The notes beneath the pieces are model-generated. The model did not search any database. It was not told the DNA's origin and saw only the letters and a list, made by a program, of their open reading frames with translations. The position numbers were made by a program, and so were the translations under genes. A stretch of DNA of 64,000 nt from Dendrolimus kikuchii (lineage: Eukaryota; Arthropoda; Insecta; Lepidoptera; Lasiocampidae), in contig CM034409.1 in the NCBI GenBank assembly GCA_019925095.2, positions 2,483,001-2,547,000 on the forward strand. Reading direction: 5' to 3'. Positions 54,318-64,000 of this stretch are shown in pieces (the first letter of the stretch is position 1; each line of letters starts with the position of its first letter).

Positions 54318-54565
54318 CAAAAATACTGGCTGGTAGAATGCCACAGAAAAAGAAATTTACTTGACGTTTCATATGTGATGTATTAAATGAGTTCTTCAGA
54401 TTTAGATATGCATTTAACGCCTGATATCATTAGAGAAGTAGTTGTTTGTTTAACTGCTAATTTTTTATTAACTTTCCTCATATTCGAAATGAAAAGCAGT
54501 GTGTTAACCTCAGATGAAAGGCCTATTTAGGCTTTATATGAATTATAATATGTTGACGGATGTAG
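54318..54565 (+). repeat. Rep-I, uninterrupted
   Basis: Shows the empty-site equivalent of the insertion at 3528-3930 (AACGCCTGATATCATTAGAG). Confidence 0.7.
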
Positions 54566-54857
54566 GCTTAAGGAATTATATTGATATTAATAAAAGTTAA
54601 GGAAGAAATATCTGTGAGTATATACTCTGAAGTTTCACTCCTACTGCGTGTGAACTGCACACATATTTTTTAAATATTAAACCGTTTTATTTTAATTGAT
54701 TCGGTAATGTATGATTTCTTATATCGATTGCAATATTTAATTATATTGCCATCGATAGTTCACGTAACTACTAAAATCAATTTGATAAATGCAAAACGGA
54801 GTTTTTGGCGTATTATTATTATATTATTATATTATATATAATGTTAACTGTATAGTC

Positions 54858-55022
54858 AAATGTGGCCTTTTGAGTTGTCACAAGAACTCCGATGAATGGC
54901 ACTAGCTGATTACCTACAGTTCAGCTGTGCTACACATAGGCTTAAGAAAATGAAGAAACTATATTGTAAACTAAGATCTGGCTTAAAGGCCTAGCTGCCA
55001 AGCCATAAACCTAAATAAATAA
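54858..55022 (+). repeat. Rep-N LINE 3' end
   Basis: TGGCCTTTTGAGTTGTCACA to CTGGCTTAAAGGCCTAGCTG and CCAAGCCATAAAC. It keeps ~55 bp that the 27400 copy has lost. Confidence 0.6.
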
Positions 55023-55223
55023 AAAATGCAAATCGTGGCTTTATAGAACGGTCGTACTACTTTAAACATTTATCCATTGATGTATAACGTACTAGGTAGT
55101 ACATGTAACTCGATGCATATAAAACCGTACAGATATCCCACCAATACACTATACATAGAAAGTGACGTTTTGACAGTCCGACAACTCTATATTTGCAAGG
55201 TAGCCACAGCAATTCGTAAATAA

Positions 55224-55466
55224 AATCTAAATGCCCCTAACTTCCAATACCTCAGCTCCCGTAGAATTTATAATATACCCTTACCTAAAATACATACATC
55301 CTTTGCCAAACGCCTTCCTCCATATATCTATATATCCATTTATAATAAAGTATGCCAAAACACACCCTCCGCCAAAGAAATGTCAGCACCAAAGTTTAAA
55401 CACCAAGTTAGTAAATGGTTAAAAACATTAAATTACAGTGACACAGAAAGCACAATACTAAACTGA
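55224..55466 (+). pseudogene. LINE-J-like reverse-transcriptase C-terminus
   Basis: Eighty open codons without an initiator: RRIYNIPLPKIHTSFAKR, SIYNKV, PSAKEMSAPKFKHQVSKWL and a stop at 55464-55466. The pattern (IP..RT.F..R...Y....YN.., then FK...WL) closes many Jockey/CR1 ORFs. An overlapping 63-codon ATG frame is a shadow. Poly(A) appears at 55716-55725 after the AC repeat, suggesting one 5'-truncated LINE from 55224 to 55725. Confidence 0.65.
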
Positions 55467-55479
55467 CCACAACACTAGG

Positions 55480-55503
55480 GCACACACACACACGCTGACA
55501 CAC

Positions 55504-55561
<58 letters not shown>

Positions 55562-55605
55562 ACACACACAACCACACGCGCACAGACACACAAAACCACA
55601 CGCAC
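55480..55605. repeat. (AC)n microsatellite
   Basis: About 125 bp of ACAC with GCTGAC, AGAC and CACGCGCAC interruptions. The VCVCVC frame on the complement is an artefact. Confidence 0.95.
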
Positions 55606-55725
55606 TCATAGTTTTAGGTTAATTAATTAATAAATCAATTATATTTAAGTTTCTATAATAAAATTGTGTTGGATGACGCGATACAGACCTAGAGTCTAGT
55701 GCAGCAACCGCCGCCAAAAAAAAAT

Positions 55726-55966
55726 TGTAGCCTTAATTTTAACTACTATATAAGTAAGAAGACCGGTCCGATTTTTGAAGCGAAACTTCTTTAAAATCAT
55801 TGTGATTTGAAACCCAATGAAACGAAAAAGCGACGCTTATAAGTGATAAACACAAATCTGACGGTAAAGAGTTCCACTCTTCAACAGTGCGTATCATAAA
55901 AGTGGCAGCATAGCGTTTCGTCCGCTTTGTTGGTATTTCCACCATATATCGTATATGTATTTTCAT
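55726..55966. other. Unassigned
   Basis: 55770-55860 (TTTGAAGCGAAACTTC, AACGAAAAAGCGACGC) resembles 51570-51650. Its complement encodes KRYAATFMIRTVEEWNSLPS, the C-terminal pattern of a LINE reverse transcriptase. Confidence 0.45.
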
Positions 55967-56275
55967 CAGTGCGGGAACGGAGAAAGAATACAATTCCTGC
56001 GGCCGGGCGGCCTGTCATAACAGGCGACCAAACAACCCACAGCCAGGTGGTAGGGCTTTTGCCCGACTGGATGGCTACCACCCCTGGTCTAGAGTATGCC
56101 GCCATAACAACCTTGAGTTGTGTTCCGGCATTAGGGACCAGGTTCCAGTCTCCTTTAAAAGAGCAGCAGCGCATTTGTAGCACCTTTGCTGTTGCAAATA
56201 TTTATAAGTGATGGTAACCGCTTTCCAACCAGTAGGCCGTCTGCCTGTCTGCTGAACTCCTACAATAAAAATAAA
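55967..56275 (+). mobile_element. S310, full length
   Basis: CATCAGTGCGGGAACGGAG to CTCCTACAATAAAAATAAAA. Confidence 0.85.
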
Positions 56276-56513
56276 ATACAAGTCCGTGGCACACTCCCCG
56301 CAGTGTATCCTATAGAATACCGAGAAACTAGCAACTTTACATCGATGATTTAGGCTCTGAAGCCTCTCGTCGAATAGTCGGTTATTGCCTATCAGTTTCC
56401 TAGCTCTTTTCTTTTTGACTTGAGTGTCTTGAACTGGTATTTGGCTGAGTCATCCCAAAGATTAGAGCAGTATTCCATGCAAGCTTAATTAAATATATTA
56501 TCATCTTATATAT

Positions 56514-57208
56514 AAAGTTCTCGTGTCACAATGTTCGTTCCCAAACTCCTCCGAAACGGCTTGACCGATTCTTATGAATTTTTTTATGCATATTCAATAA
56601 GTCTGAGAATCGGCTACTATCTATTTTTCAAACCCCTAAGTGAAAAGGGGTGTCCACCCCAAAATTTTTATTTTTATTTTTTGAATAGATTTTTATTTTT
56701 TTAGGATACAGCATTAAAAAATACATACAACCCTAAATTTTCACCCCTCTACGGTCAACCCCTATTTTTTATTTGTTAATTATAAACTTTAATTTTTTTG
56801 GCAAGATTTTTAATCGTATTTTGTCATGACTTAGAATTAAAAAAAATTATATTACTTTTAATTTTCCACTTTTCTACTATCAACCCCTATTTTTACATCG
56901 CAATTTTTTTTTAACTATCAATCGATCAGTTATCCCCGCTAGATGTCTACCGTTGTCACCTCCCATCCAGCAAACATCACGGAGTAGGGATGAGTGGGTT
57001 CCCGGATGGTTTAGATTCACAATTAGAACCGGTAGGTGGCGCTGAGATCGGGTTCTGGAATCCTCCTAATCACCTGGAGCGATTTTGGTGATTTTGTTTT
57101 TGTGTGTTTGAGTGGGTACCCGGATGGTTTAGATTCGCAATTAGAACCGGGATCGGGTACTAGAATTTTATTTTTTAAAGGCAGGACAACGTCTGCCGGG
57201 ACCGCTAG
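56514..57208 (+). mobile_element. Hel-3 Helitron, complete
   Basis: A|TCTTATATATAAAGTTCTCG to GCCGGGACCGCTAG|T, 695 bp. It has TCCTCCGAAACGGCTTGACC near the 5' end and two GTTTAGATTC...AACCGG units near the 3' end. No helicase ORF. Confidence 0.87.
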
Positions 57209-57224
57209 TAACAATGTAATATTC

Positions 57225-57315
57225 GAAACGTGACGTCACGAAATTTAGAATCCCTCTCACCCCTTGTCACACTTTGTTTCACTTCTACTGCGTGTGAACT
57301 GCACAGAAACACATT
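57225..57315 (-). repeat. Rep-O
   Basis: GTGACGTCACGAAATTTAGA, CACCCCTTGTCACAC and ACTGCGTGTGAACTGCAC, as at 29050-29150. Confidence 0.55.
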
Positions 57316-57495
57316 TTTTTTATTCTCTCTTGACCCGGTAGGTTGTGCTGGAATCGGGTTCCAGGATTTTGATGAGATTATTTGAGTGCATCCGGCTCGA
57401 AGGACCATTCTTAGGTCTCATTTCTTGATGGTATAGGTTCTCGAATGAGTACTGGACTGGTAGTAGGGTGACTAAACGAGCTTTATTTGACGTTA

Positions 57496-58229
57496 TCTAT
57501 ATATATAAAAATCAATTGCTGTTCGTTAGTCTCGCTAAAACTCGAGAACGCTCTGGACTGATTTGGCTAATTTTGGTTTTAAATTATTTGTGGAAGTCCA
57601 GGGAAGGTTTAAAAGTAAGTAAATATAAAAAAAATATGCTTGGAATATAGTAAAAACAACAATTTCGGTTTTTACATATTAGTTAAGCTTCACTTAGATA
57701 TTAGTTGAGCTTCACTTACATATTAGTTAAGCTTCACTTATATATTAGTTAAGCTTCACTTACATATTAGTTAAGCTTCACTTATATATTAGTTGAGCTA
57801 CACTTATATATTAGTTAAGCTTCACTTACATATTAGTTAAGCTTCACTTAAATATTAGTTGAGCTTCACTTACATATTAGTTAAGCTTCACTTACATATT
57901 AGTTAAGATTCACTTACATATTAGTTAAGCTTCACTTATATATTAGTTAAGCTTCACTTACATATTACTTAAGCTTCACTTAGATATTAGTTGAGCTTCA
58001 CTTACATATTAGTTAAGCTTCACTTACATATTAGTTAAGCTTCACTTACATATTAGTTAAGCTTCACTTACATATTAGTTAAGCTTCACTTACATATTAG
58101 TTAAGCTTCACTTACATATTAATTAAGCTTCACTTACATATTAGTTAAGCTTCACTTACATATTAGTTAAGCTTCACTTACATATTAATTAAGCTTCACT
58201 TACATATTAGTTAAGCTTCACTTATCTAG
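57496..58229 (+). mobile_element. Hel-4 Helitron whose body is a minisatellite
   Basis: A|TCTATATATATAAAAATCAA starts a normal Hel-4 5' half (to ~57670). It is followed by 25 minisatellite units and CTAG|T (58226-58229). The usual GACCCGGCAAACTTCG-type 3' end is missing. Confidence 0.65.
57675..58225. repeat. 22-bp minisatellite, 25 units
   Basis: Unit core TTAGTTAAGCTTCACTTA plus CATA. Variants (GAGCTT, AGATT, TACTTAA, TAATTAA) are interspersed. Nearly every unit has AAGCTT. Confidence 0.95.
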
Positions 58230-58597
58230 TAGTTTTTTCTATGAAAGATAACTAACTGTGAAATATTTACAAAAACAGACAGATTTATGTTTATCCGGTC
58301 AAGAAAATCTTGTTTAACCGGACAAAAGATAGTCCGGTTATAAAGCAAATCCGTTAATTATCTGGCGAATTCTCGTATCTCGCCGTAAATACTATATAAA
58401 AAGTGAATCGTGTCCGTTTTTTTTAAATATAATTGCTAGTTGCACTGAAGTCAAAGATGCCATCTCAAGCAATATAATTTTATTAAAAGCAATGGCATCG
58501 AGTACTAAATGTATAAAGAAGTAGATTGACTCTTAATTTAGCATTCTATGCAAATTTAGTAACTAAAAATTTAGTTTTCAGTAAATTTGTATGTTAA
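58230..58597. other. Unassigned
   Basis: 58285-58350 repeats a CCGG motif (TATCCGGTCAAG, AACCGGACAAAAG). No frame. Confidence 0.35.
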
Positions 58598-58847
58598 CTA
58601 GCTGCGTCCGCGGTTTCACCCGCATGGTGATGGAAAATTGTTTTATTTTGGATAATTCACACTATATCTTTATAAATTATAGCCTATGTGTTATTCTGAT
58701 GTGTGAGCTATATTACTGTAAAGTTTCATCAAAATTCATTCAGAAGTTTTTGCGTGAAAGAGTTACAAACATACATCTATACATCCATATTTCTATACAC
58801 CCATACATCTATACATCCATTCATACAAATTTTTGCGTTTATAATAT
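58598..58847 (-). mobile_element. Helitron, 5' end cut by LTR-D
   Basis: CTAG 58598-58601 next to GCTGCGTCCGCGGTTTCACC. Contains CATCYATA repeats (58771-58815). Its 5' terminal TTTGCGTTTATAATAT is the LTR-D target. Confidence 0.75.
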
Positions 58848-59332
58848 TGTTACGAGTTGCAGGGCTCGAATTAAAAAGCCGTTGGAATCATTATAGAGTT
58901 TATTAGAACTATACAAACACGTATAACACAAGTACAAATATAACCGAACACAACAAGTCCCAACGTAATGCAGGAAGTCGTAATTCAATAAAACGCGCAA
59001 AGTCCGTCATTAAAAGATTCCCGATTGTAGTACACACGTCTTGCTTCGCTCGTGGTTATTGCTCGACTGCCTCGTCTCTCAATTAAGGCATTGCTTTATT
59101 CTGCACAGATGCAATATGTCTGCCCGCCGCGTGGACCGAATTTCCTAGAATCAATTTGTACTTTAAATCCGACACACCTGGCTAATGACTGCCATAAAAG
59201 ATTACAATACACAATGGGCTGTTTTCTAATCATAAAGTAAAGAAAAGAAATCCAAATGCCGAAAGGCAATAAAATGTGTTTCTACAAGTATGCAGGTGTG
59301 ATTTTGTCTTTGTCGGCGTGTAGGTTGTAACA
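58848..59332 (-). mobile_element. LTR-D solo LTR, diverged
   Basis: TGTTACGAGTTGCAGGG to GGTTGTAACA, flanks ATAT/GTAT. Shares its distinctive middle (CTTGCTTCGCTCGTGGTTAT) with 10106, so these two form a subfamily. Confidence 0.85.
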
Positions 59333-60001
59333 GTATTTATAGAGAGATATAGAGATAAAAAAAAAATTGTCTGGTTTTTTTCGAACACATCTGGCAACCC
59401 TAGATGCATACGAAGAAAACATCAGTGTTTTCCGCTTTTGCAAAAATAACTGGGGAACCCTAATAAACGTTCTGGAATGTTTTTCTATCAATACAAGCTT
59501 TCCGTAATTGCAACATGGTATCCTAGCTGACTCGTAGTCAAGTAAAAGGTCTTGAATAAACACAAAAGCAGAAAACAAATATTAAAGAACGGCCGACCGT
59601 TCAAGTTTACGCATCGGAACCCTTTTTATTGGTCAGGCTCTAGGACTGCCAATGGGCTTTGGTGCAAGCCATAAACAATATTCTTCTTCTTTTTAACTGA
59701 CTTCCAAAAGGAGGTGGTTCTAATTTTTGAAGTGAAACTTCTACATAAACGGGGGGGTCTTAGGATTTTTCTGTCACGAAAAGGCGTTACGGCCGCGTGG
59801 AACAGCGGCATAAATTTAGACTAGACGTAGTGAGAGGAGGCATAATTTTAGAGTAGTCTATGGATGCGTTTTTTGGTTCCGGATCGAATTCTGGTTTTTT
59901 GTTTGATAAAATAAAATATGTTTAAATAAAAAATGCATTCATTAAAATGTACCTAACCTAACCAAATCTGTATGCTGGGACACATAGTAGAAGTGAAACT
60001 T
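59333..60001. other. Unassigned
   Basis: 59700-59790 (GACTTCCAAAAGGAGGTGG, TGAAACTTCTACATAAACGG) is a phrase shared with 35085 and 42360. No credible frame. Confidence 0.4.
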
Positions 60002-60153
60002 CAACGGATAAGTAGCAAAACGAATCGCAACAAAAGTTTAACTTGAAGTTTTACGGGCAGGTTTTCAAATTGGACAAGTACATTAATTAACAATCTGCCC
60101 GTAAAACTTCAAGTTAAAATTTTGTTGCGATTCGTTTTGCCACTTATCCGTTG
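60002..60153. repeat. Foldback with 59-bp arms
   Basis: Left arm 60002-60060, right arm 60095-60153: 57 of 59 positions pair, with a 34-nt spacer. The right arm's outer 26 bp are followed by a diverged duplicate (60154-60182, TTCGTTTTTCCACTTGTCCG). Confidence 0.92.
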
Positions 60154-60186
60154 CCATTCGTTTTTCCACTTGTCCGTTGAAGTTTT

Positions 60187-60471
60187 TTTTTATTGCTGAA
60201 GCACATCAGACAGGCTGACAGCCCAACTGTGATGGAAAGTGGTTACGTTCGCCTATGGACATTTGCAACACTAAAGCTGCTACAAATGCGCTGCTGCTCT
60301 CTTAAGGGAGACTGGAACCTGGTCACTAATGCCGGAACACAACTCAGAGTTGTTATGGCGGCATACTATAGACCATGTGGGAGACACCCCGACGGGCCCT
60401 ACCACCTGGCTGTGGGTTGTTTTGTCCCAACGCAGGAATTTGTATTCTTTCTCCGTTCCTGCACGGAGAAT
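60187..60471 (-). mobile_element. S310 variant subfamily
   Basis: GCTGAAGCACATCAGACAGG and CCCAACTGTGATGG as in 41853. The 5' third is scrambled (GTGGGAGACACCCCGACGGG). Confidence 0.8.
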
Positions 60472-60788
60472 TCGCCTTATGTTTATTTTTGTACTTTTGT
60501 TACTCGATTTCTCTGTCAATTGTAGACCGATTTTTTTTCTATATTCGAAAGAAATTCAGGATTTAATAAGTGGAAGTTGTTGAAGATCACCGAGCGCTTA
60601 CACTCTTCGCGAGGCAAACTGTATACGCGTGCCATTAATACAGTTTATACAAGTGCATTAAAGATTATTTCTCAAGCTATTCAAGCAACTAAAAAATAGA
60701 CGAGATTAAAATCCAAAGCTAATTATCTTTTGCTTTTTATTTTCAACATTCTGAAAGTATTACAATTAATTATTAGGTTAGTACAATG
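60472..60788. other. Unassigned
   Basis: No frame or repeat recognised. Confidence 0.35.
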
Positions 60789-60800
60789 AAGAAATTTATA

Positions 60801-60861
60801 TTTTGTTCGTGCCTACCCCGCAAGGGAACTGGCGTGAAATTATGTATGTATGCATGTATGT
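60801..60861 (+). mobile_element. RTE-A micro-insertion (61 bp)
   Basis: Perfect 12-bp duplication AAGAAATTTATA (60789-60800 and 60862-60873). Starts TTTTGTTCGTGCC. Confidence 0.92.
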
Positions 60862-61079
60862 AAGAAATTTATAAACAATCTAATACAATAAACGAAAGAT
60901 TAACTTATTTGTATTTATTGTGGATCGAGAGGATGTTTTTTAACAACAAATTATGGCGATTATTCAACATAACTTTTATTTCTATTACACAATTACACAA
61001 CATGAAATTACACAGCACGTGATTAACAGGCAGAAGAGATAAGAAAAAAAAAGGGGGGACGTATTAACGTCATAAGCCG

Positions 61080-61215
61080 CTGTCGTCTCATCTATGACAG
61101 TGACATTTCCTTTAACAGGCAAAGGGTGCTGAAGCCAGGGCTACTCCAACAGTATTTATTGTATTCTACCCATAGTCCCTCAAGACTATAAGTAGAATAC
61201 TGAGCCTAGATTACC
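61080..61215 (-). mobile_element. LINE-N 3' end with terminal hairpin
   Basis: Resembles 5095-5165 (AGTAGAAT, GAGCCTAGRTTA). Contains the stem-loop TATTCTAC-CC-ATAGTC/GACTAT-AA-GTAGAATA (61162-61199). Confidence 0.6.
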
Positions 61216-61344
61216 ATCAGGGCTAGCGAATCCAGCCCTAACACTGCCCCACAATCTTATTTGTGGTACACTTTCCTTAGAAACTGTCACCCTTTCAGAT
61301 TTGAGCTCTGACATAGGAATTTCAATTTATTACTAGATATGTTA

Positions 61345-61649
61345 TCTATACATATAATAAAATTGTAGAGGTCGAATTTCTGTACAATGGAAAAAAATGC
61401 TATAAACCGAGTCTGGGGGATGTAAGAAGTGAAATAGAACTAATTTCGATTTTTTTCAAATTTTTTGTTTCTCTGTTTGTACCGGCTAATCTCTGAAACG
61501 ACTGGACCGATTTAAATGAAACTTTGTAGGGTAGTAGCTTATATCCCTGTTCAACATACAGGATACTTTTGATCCCGAAAAATTAAAGAGTTCCCGTGGG
61601 ATATTTAAAAAACCACACCACGTTGATGAAAGTCACGGGCATCAGCTAG
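61345..61649 (+). mobile_element. Hel-2 Helitron, complete
   Basis: A|TCTATACATATAATAAAATT to GGGCATCAGCTAG|T, 305 bp. Best reference copy of the group. Confidence 0.88.
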
Positions 61650-61923
61650 TCTCTCATAAAAATATTATTTTACACAAATTATAAAATCAATAAGATATGT
61701 GTAATATCAACTGGATTCTTACTACTAACGCCATCTGTTCGAGAACTAAAAAACTAATATCGATGTAAAGATGTAAACAGAATGTTGTTTAGTAAAAAAT
61801 ACATCGGATTTTTTTGTTTAAGCACAAATTAATAATCATTAATTAATTAATTATTACTGGGTAGAAAACTTCACGAGCTTCTTAAAGCACCGATTTTCGC
61901 TAGTTTATTGTATTAGTTTATAA

Positions 61924-62447
61924 TGTTACGGGTTAGCGGGACTCGAATCAAAATGTCGTTAGAAGAGTTTATTAGAATTATACAAACACGTATAACACAG
62001 GTACAAATATAACCGAACACAACAAATCCAAACGTAATGCAGAAGGTCGTAATTCAATAAAACGTGCAAAGTCCGTCACTATTAGATTCCCGAATGTACA
62101 CACGTCACGCCCGTATCGTAGTTGTAGCTCAACTGCCCCCTTTCTCAATCAGGCCGTCGTTTTATACTTCACAAATGCAAATGTGCCCGCCCGGCAACAT
62201 CGACACAATGTCCTGGAATTAGCTTGTAATTGTAATCCGCAACACCTGGCTAATGATGCTCCTGAGTGAGAACAACAGGCCAATAGGCTATTCTCCACAA
62301 TAACTAGAAACTTATGCCAATAAATAAGTGAACAAAAGAAGACGATCATAAAAGGATTACAATTAGTTCAAATGCCGACAAGTAATAAAATGTGCTCATA
62401 CAGATCTGTACGTGGAATTTGTCTTTGTCGGGGCCTAAGTTGTAACA
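61924..62447 (-). mobile_element. LTR-D solo LTR, reference copy
   Basis: 524 bp from TGTTACGGG to GTTGTAACA with a perfect 4-bp duplication ATAA (61920-61923 and 62448-62451). Complement: TATAAAA mid-LTR, AATAAACTCTT near the 3' end. Confidence 0.9.
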
Positions 62448-62938
62448 ATAATATCGTAATGAAATTAAGTAAATCTGAGTAATTATGAATGAATAAAAAA
62501 AGACTTATTCTTATAACTTAGGCCACCTAATAAGGGTCGAGACAGACGCACTGCGCTCGTAAAACACAAACCGAGCGGACAGATAGTAGTAAAACGCAGA
62601 TTTCCAACCGCACAGTACTTATATGAATCTATATATATCGTTTTATTTGATCACAAGTGACAGAACTACAGTTTTCGAGTCGTGAAAAATATTTAAGGAT
62701 GATTTACTCTTTTCGCCTGTATTGGTTGCCTGAGACTGTATAGATTGTCTACATTTATACTTATTCTATAAACTAATATTGAATGTCTAATGTCTTTGTT
62801 GATTGTCTAATATTTTATCAATTGTATAAGCTTGTGTTATTTGTATAACTTTGTATTGATTGTATAAGTTTGTATTAATGGTATAAGTTTATGTTTTTAT
62901 TATATTAACATTTTATATGGATTATCCAAGTTTGAATT
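62448..62938. other. Unassigned
   Basis: 62755-62890 has loose TTGTATAAGTTTGTATT repeats. No frame. Confidence 0.4.
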
Positions 62939-63197
62939 TTTATCCGTGCAGGAACGGAGAAAGAATACAATTTCCTGCGGCCGGGCGGCCTGTCGTAAGA
63001 GGCGACTTAACATGTCTGGTCTAAAGCATGTCGCCATAACAACCTTGAGTTGTGTTCCGGCATTAGTGACCAGGTTCCAGTCTCCCTTAAGAGAGCAGCA
63101 GCGCATTTGTAGCAACTTTGGTGTTGCAAATGTCCATAGGCGATGGTAACCGCTTTCCATCAAGTGGGCCGTCTGCCTGTCTGCTGATCTCCTGCAA
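62939..63197 (+). mobile_element. S310 with deletion of first stem-loop
   Basis: GAGGCGACTTAAC is joined to ATGTCTGGTCTAAAGC, losing about 52 bp that contain exactly the first hairpin. The ends are intact. Confidence 0.88.
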
Positions 63198-63205
63198 TAA
63201 ATAAA

Positions 63206-63625
63206 TGTACTTATATCCGCATCCTAGCTAGAAGTAATCAAACATCTTTTACTACTTTAATTATTCTTCAAATGCAATTCGATGCGAATGATATTTATAC
63301 TTCAAAGTCATAAATTAGTGTAGTCCACCCTTAACAAGTCCATAAGTCGCCATGTATAAAACATTTTATAGGGTGACTATCTCGCAGATAAATAGGCGTG
63401 AAAGTGTCAAGATTTTCATCCAAAATTCTTTATGTCTTTCGACACTTACTTTTGGTCTTTTCGACTCACGGTATTGTAGTTTTATGACGATTTTATGTTG
63501 CCAATATATGAATGGGAAATGCTGTAGGAATGAAAATCAGTCGGTAAAAATGTGCCTAAATCCTGCGTTTATAGAGGGCACCACAAATCAATGAAAGAAA
63601 GAAAAAGATTTATTTAGAACTATAA
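63206..63625. other. Unassigned
   Basis: The 80-codon frame at 63352-63594 (MYKTFYRVTISQINRRESVK) has no motif that I recognise. Confidence 0.35.
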
Positions 63626-64000
63626 TGTTACAAGTTGGGCCACCTGCATATCTGTATTTATTACCTGCCGCAGCGTGTGAGCTAATAACGTTTAAACTGT
63701 TTTATGACTATCTTCTTTTGTTTTCTTTGTGATTAAAATTTGTAATTAGACAATAGCCTATTGTGTATTGTACTCGTTTATGGCCGTTTGCAGGCATAAT
63801 TACGCAGGTGTGCAGGTTATGTTTTCTGGGAATTACGCCGACGCTTGCCAGGTAGACATATGGCATCGATGTATTATAAAGCAATGGCCCAATGCAGAGA
63901 GCGCAGTCAAGCGACGATTACGACACAAGCAAGACGTGTGTATATTCGATAAGCTGTATATTGACGGACTTTGTGCGTGTTATTGAATCGTGCAGTTTGT
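63626..64000 (+). mobile_element. LTR-D, cut by the window edge
   Basis: Starts TGTTACAAG after ATAA. Parallel to 10106-10549 (AGCCTATTGTGTATTGTA, TTGACGGACTTTGTGCGTGT). The last ~100 bp, or a full element behind it, would lie past 64000. Confidence 0.8.

Noticed and set aside
55408..55605. VCVCVC-rich ORF
   Set aside because: Translation of an (AC)n microsatellite.
57675..58225. CRISPR array
   Set aside because: Units are contiguous 22-mers with no spacers, in a eukaryotic context; it is a minisatellite.

Overview
The window reads as repeat-dense, AT-rich nuclear DNA of a moth or butterfly (Lepidoptera). This rests on the mix of elements: many small non-autonomous Helitrons (A|TC...CTAG|T ends), RTE-type LINE 3' ends with tetranucleotide tails, tRNA-derived SINEs, a mariner close to those known from silk moths, solo LTRs, and a degenerate array containing the insect TTAGG motif. 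The species cannot be named from sequence alone. I find no convincing single-copy host gene, no rRNA or functional tRNA gene, and no CRISPR or operon-like system. Nearly every open frame is a retroelement C-terminus, the antisense of one, or read-through of a microsatellite.

Working labels used below (mine, not database names). RTE-A: LINE 3' ends ending in (ATGT)n, 22 copies. S310: a ~310-bp A-tailed SINE-like repeat, 22 copies or fragments. tSINE-1 and tSINE-2: SINEs with tRNA-type promoter boxes. Hel-1 to Hel-5: Helitron groups. LTR-D: solo LTRs TGTTAC...GTAACA, six copies. LINE-F: poly(A) LINE 3' ends. LINE-N: retroelement C-terminus with a nuclease-like domain. LINE-T: LINE with a TTAG tail. 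LINE-Z: LINE C-terminus with a C2H2 finger. LINE-J: Jockey/CR1-like reverse-transcriptase C-terminus. Rep-E, G, H, I, J, L, M, N and O: dispersed repeats without an assigned class.

Layout. 0-10 kb: an RTE-A/tSINE chimera, a solo LTR, a Helitron carrying a SINE, a poly(A) insertion splitting Rep-I, a LINE-N pseudogene broken by LTR-D, a three-level nest (Rep-J, poly(A) insert, RTE-A) and a Helitron carrying Rep-E. 10-20 kb: LTR-D copies (one carrying S310), an inverted S310 pair, LINE-Z, Hel-1/Hel-3, a pile-up of RTE-A/LINE-J/S310, and tandem LINE-F. 20-32 kb: a 126-bp foldback, RTE-A inside an (AT)n tract, LINE-T interrupted by tSINE-1, LINE-N, Hel-3, and a decayed 1.27-kb mariner. 32-46 kb: RTE-A copies with clean target-site duplications (TSDs), some only 50-70 bp long, two LINE-F copies sharing one 14-bp target, and a TTACC/TTAGG-like array. 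46-64 kb: a repeat flanking an RTE-A copy on both sides, a Helitron with 83-bp internal repeats, another whose body is a 22-bp minisatellite, a 59-bp-arm foldback, more LTR-D, and an LTR-D running off the right end.

The elements do not form a pathway. Their value is as a stratigraphic record: nesting and TSDs give the order of insertion, and the many short RTE-A ends show a LINE whose (ATGT)n tail is almost its whole 3' UTR. The best candidates for undescribed structure are the Helitron/minisatellite composite (57496-58229), the two foldbacks (20546-20671 and 60002-60153) and the paired LINE-F insertions (42678-43559).
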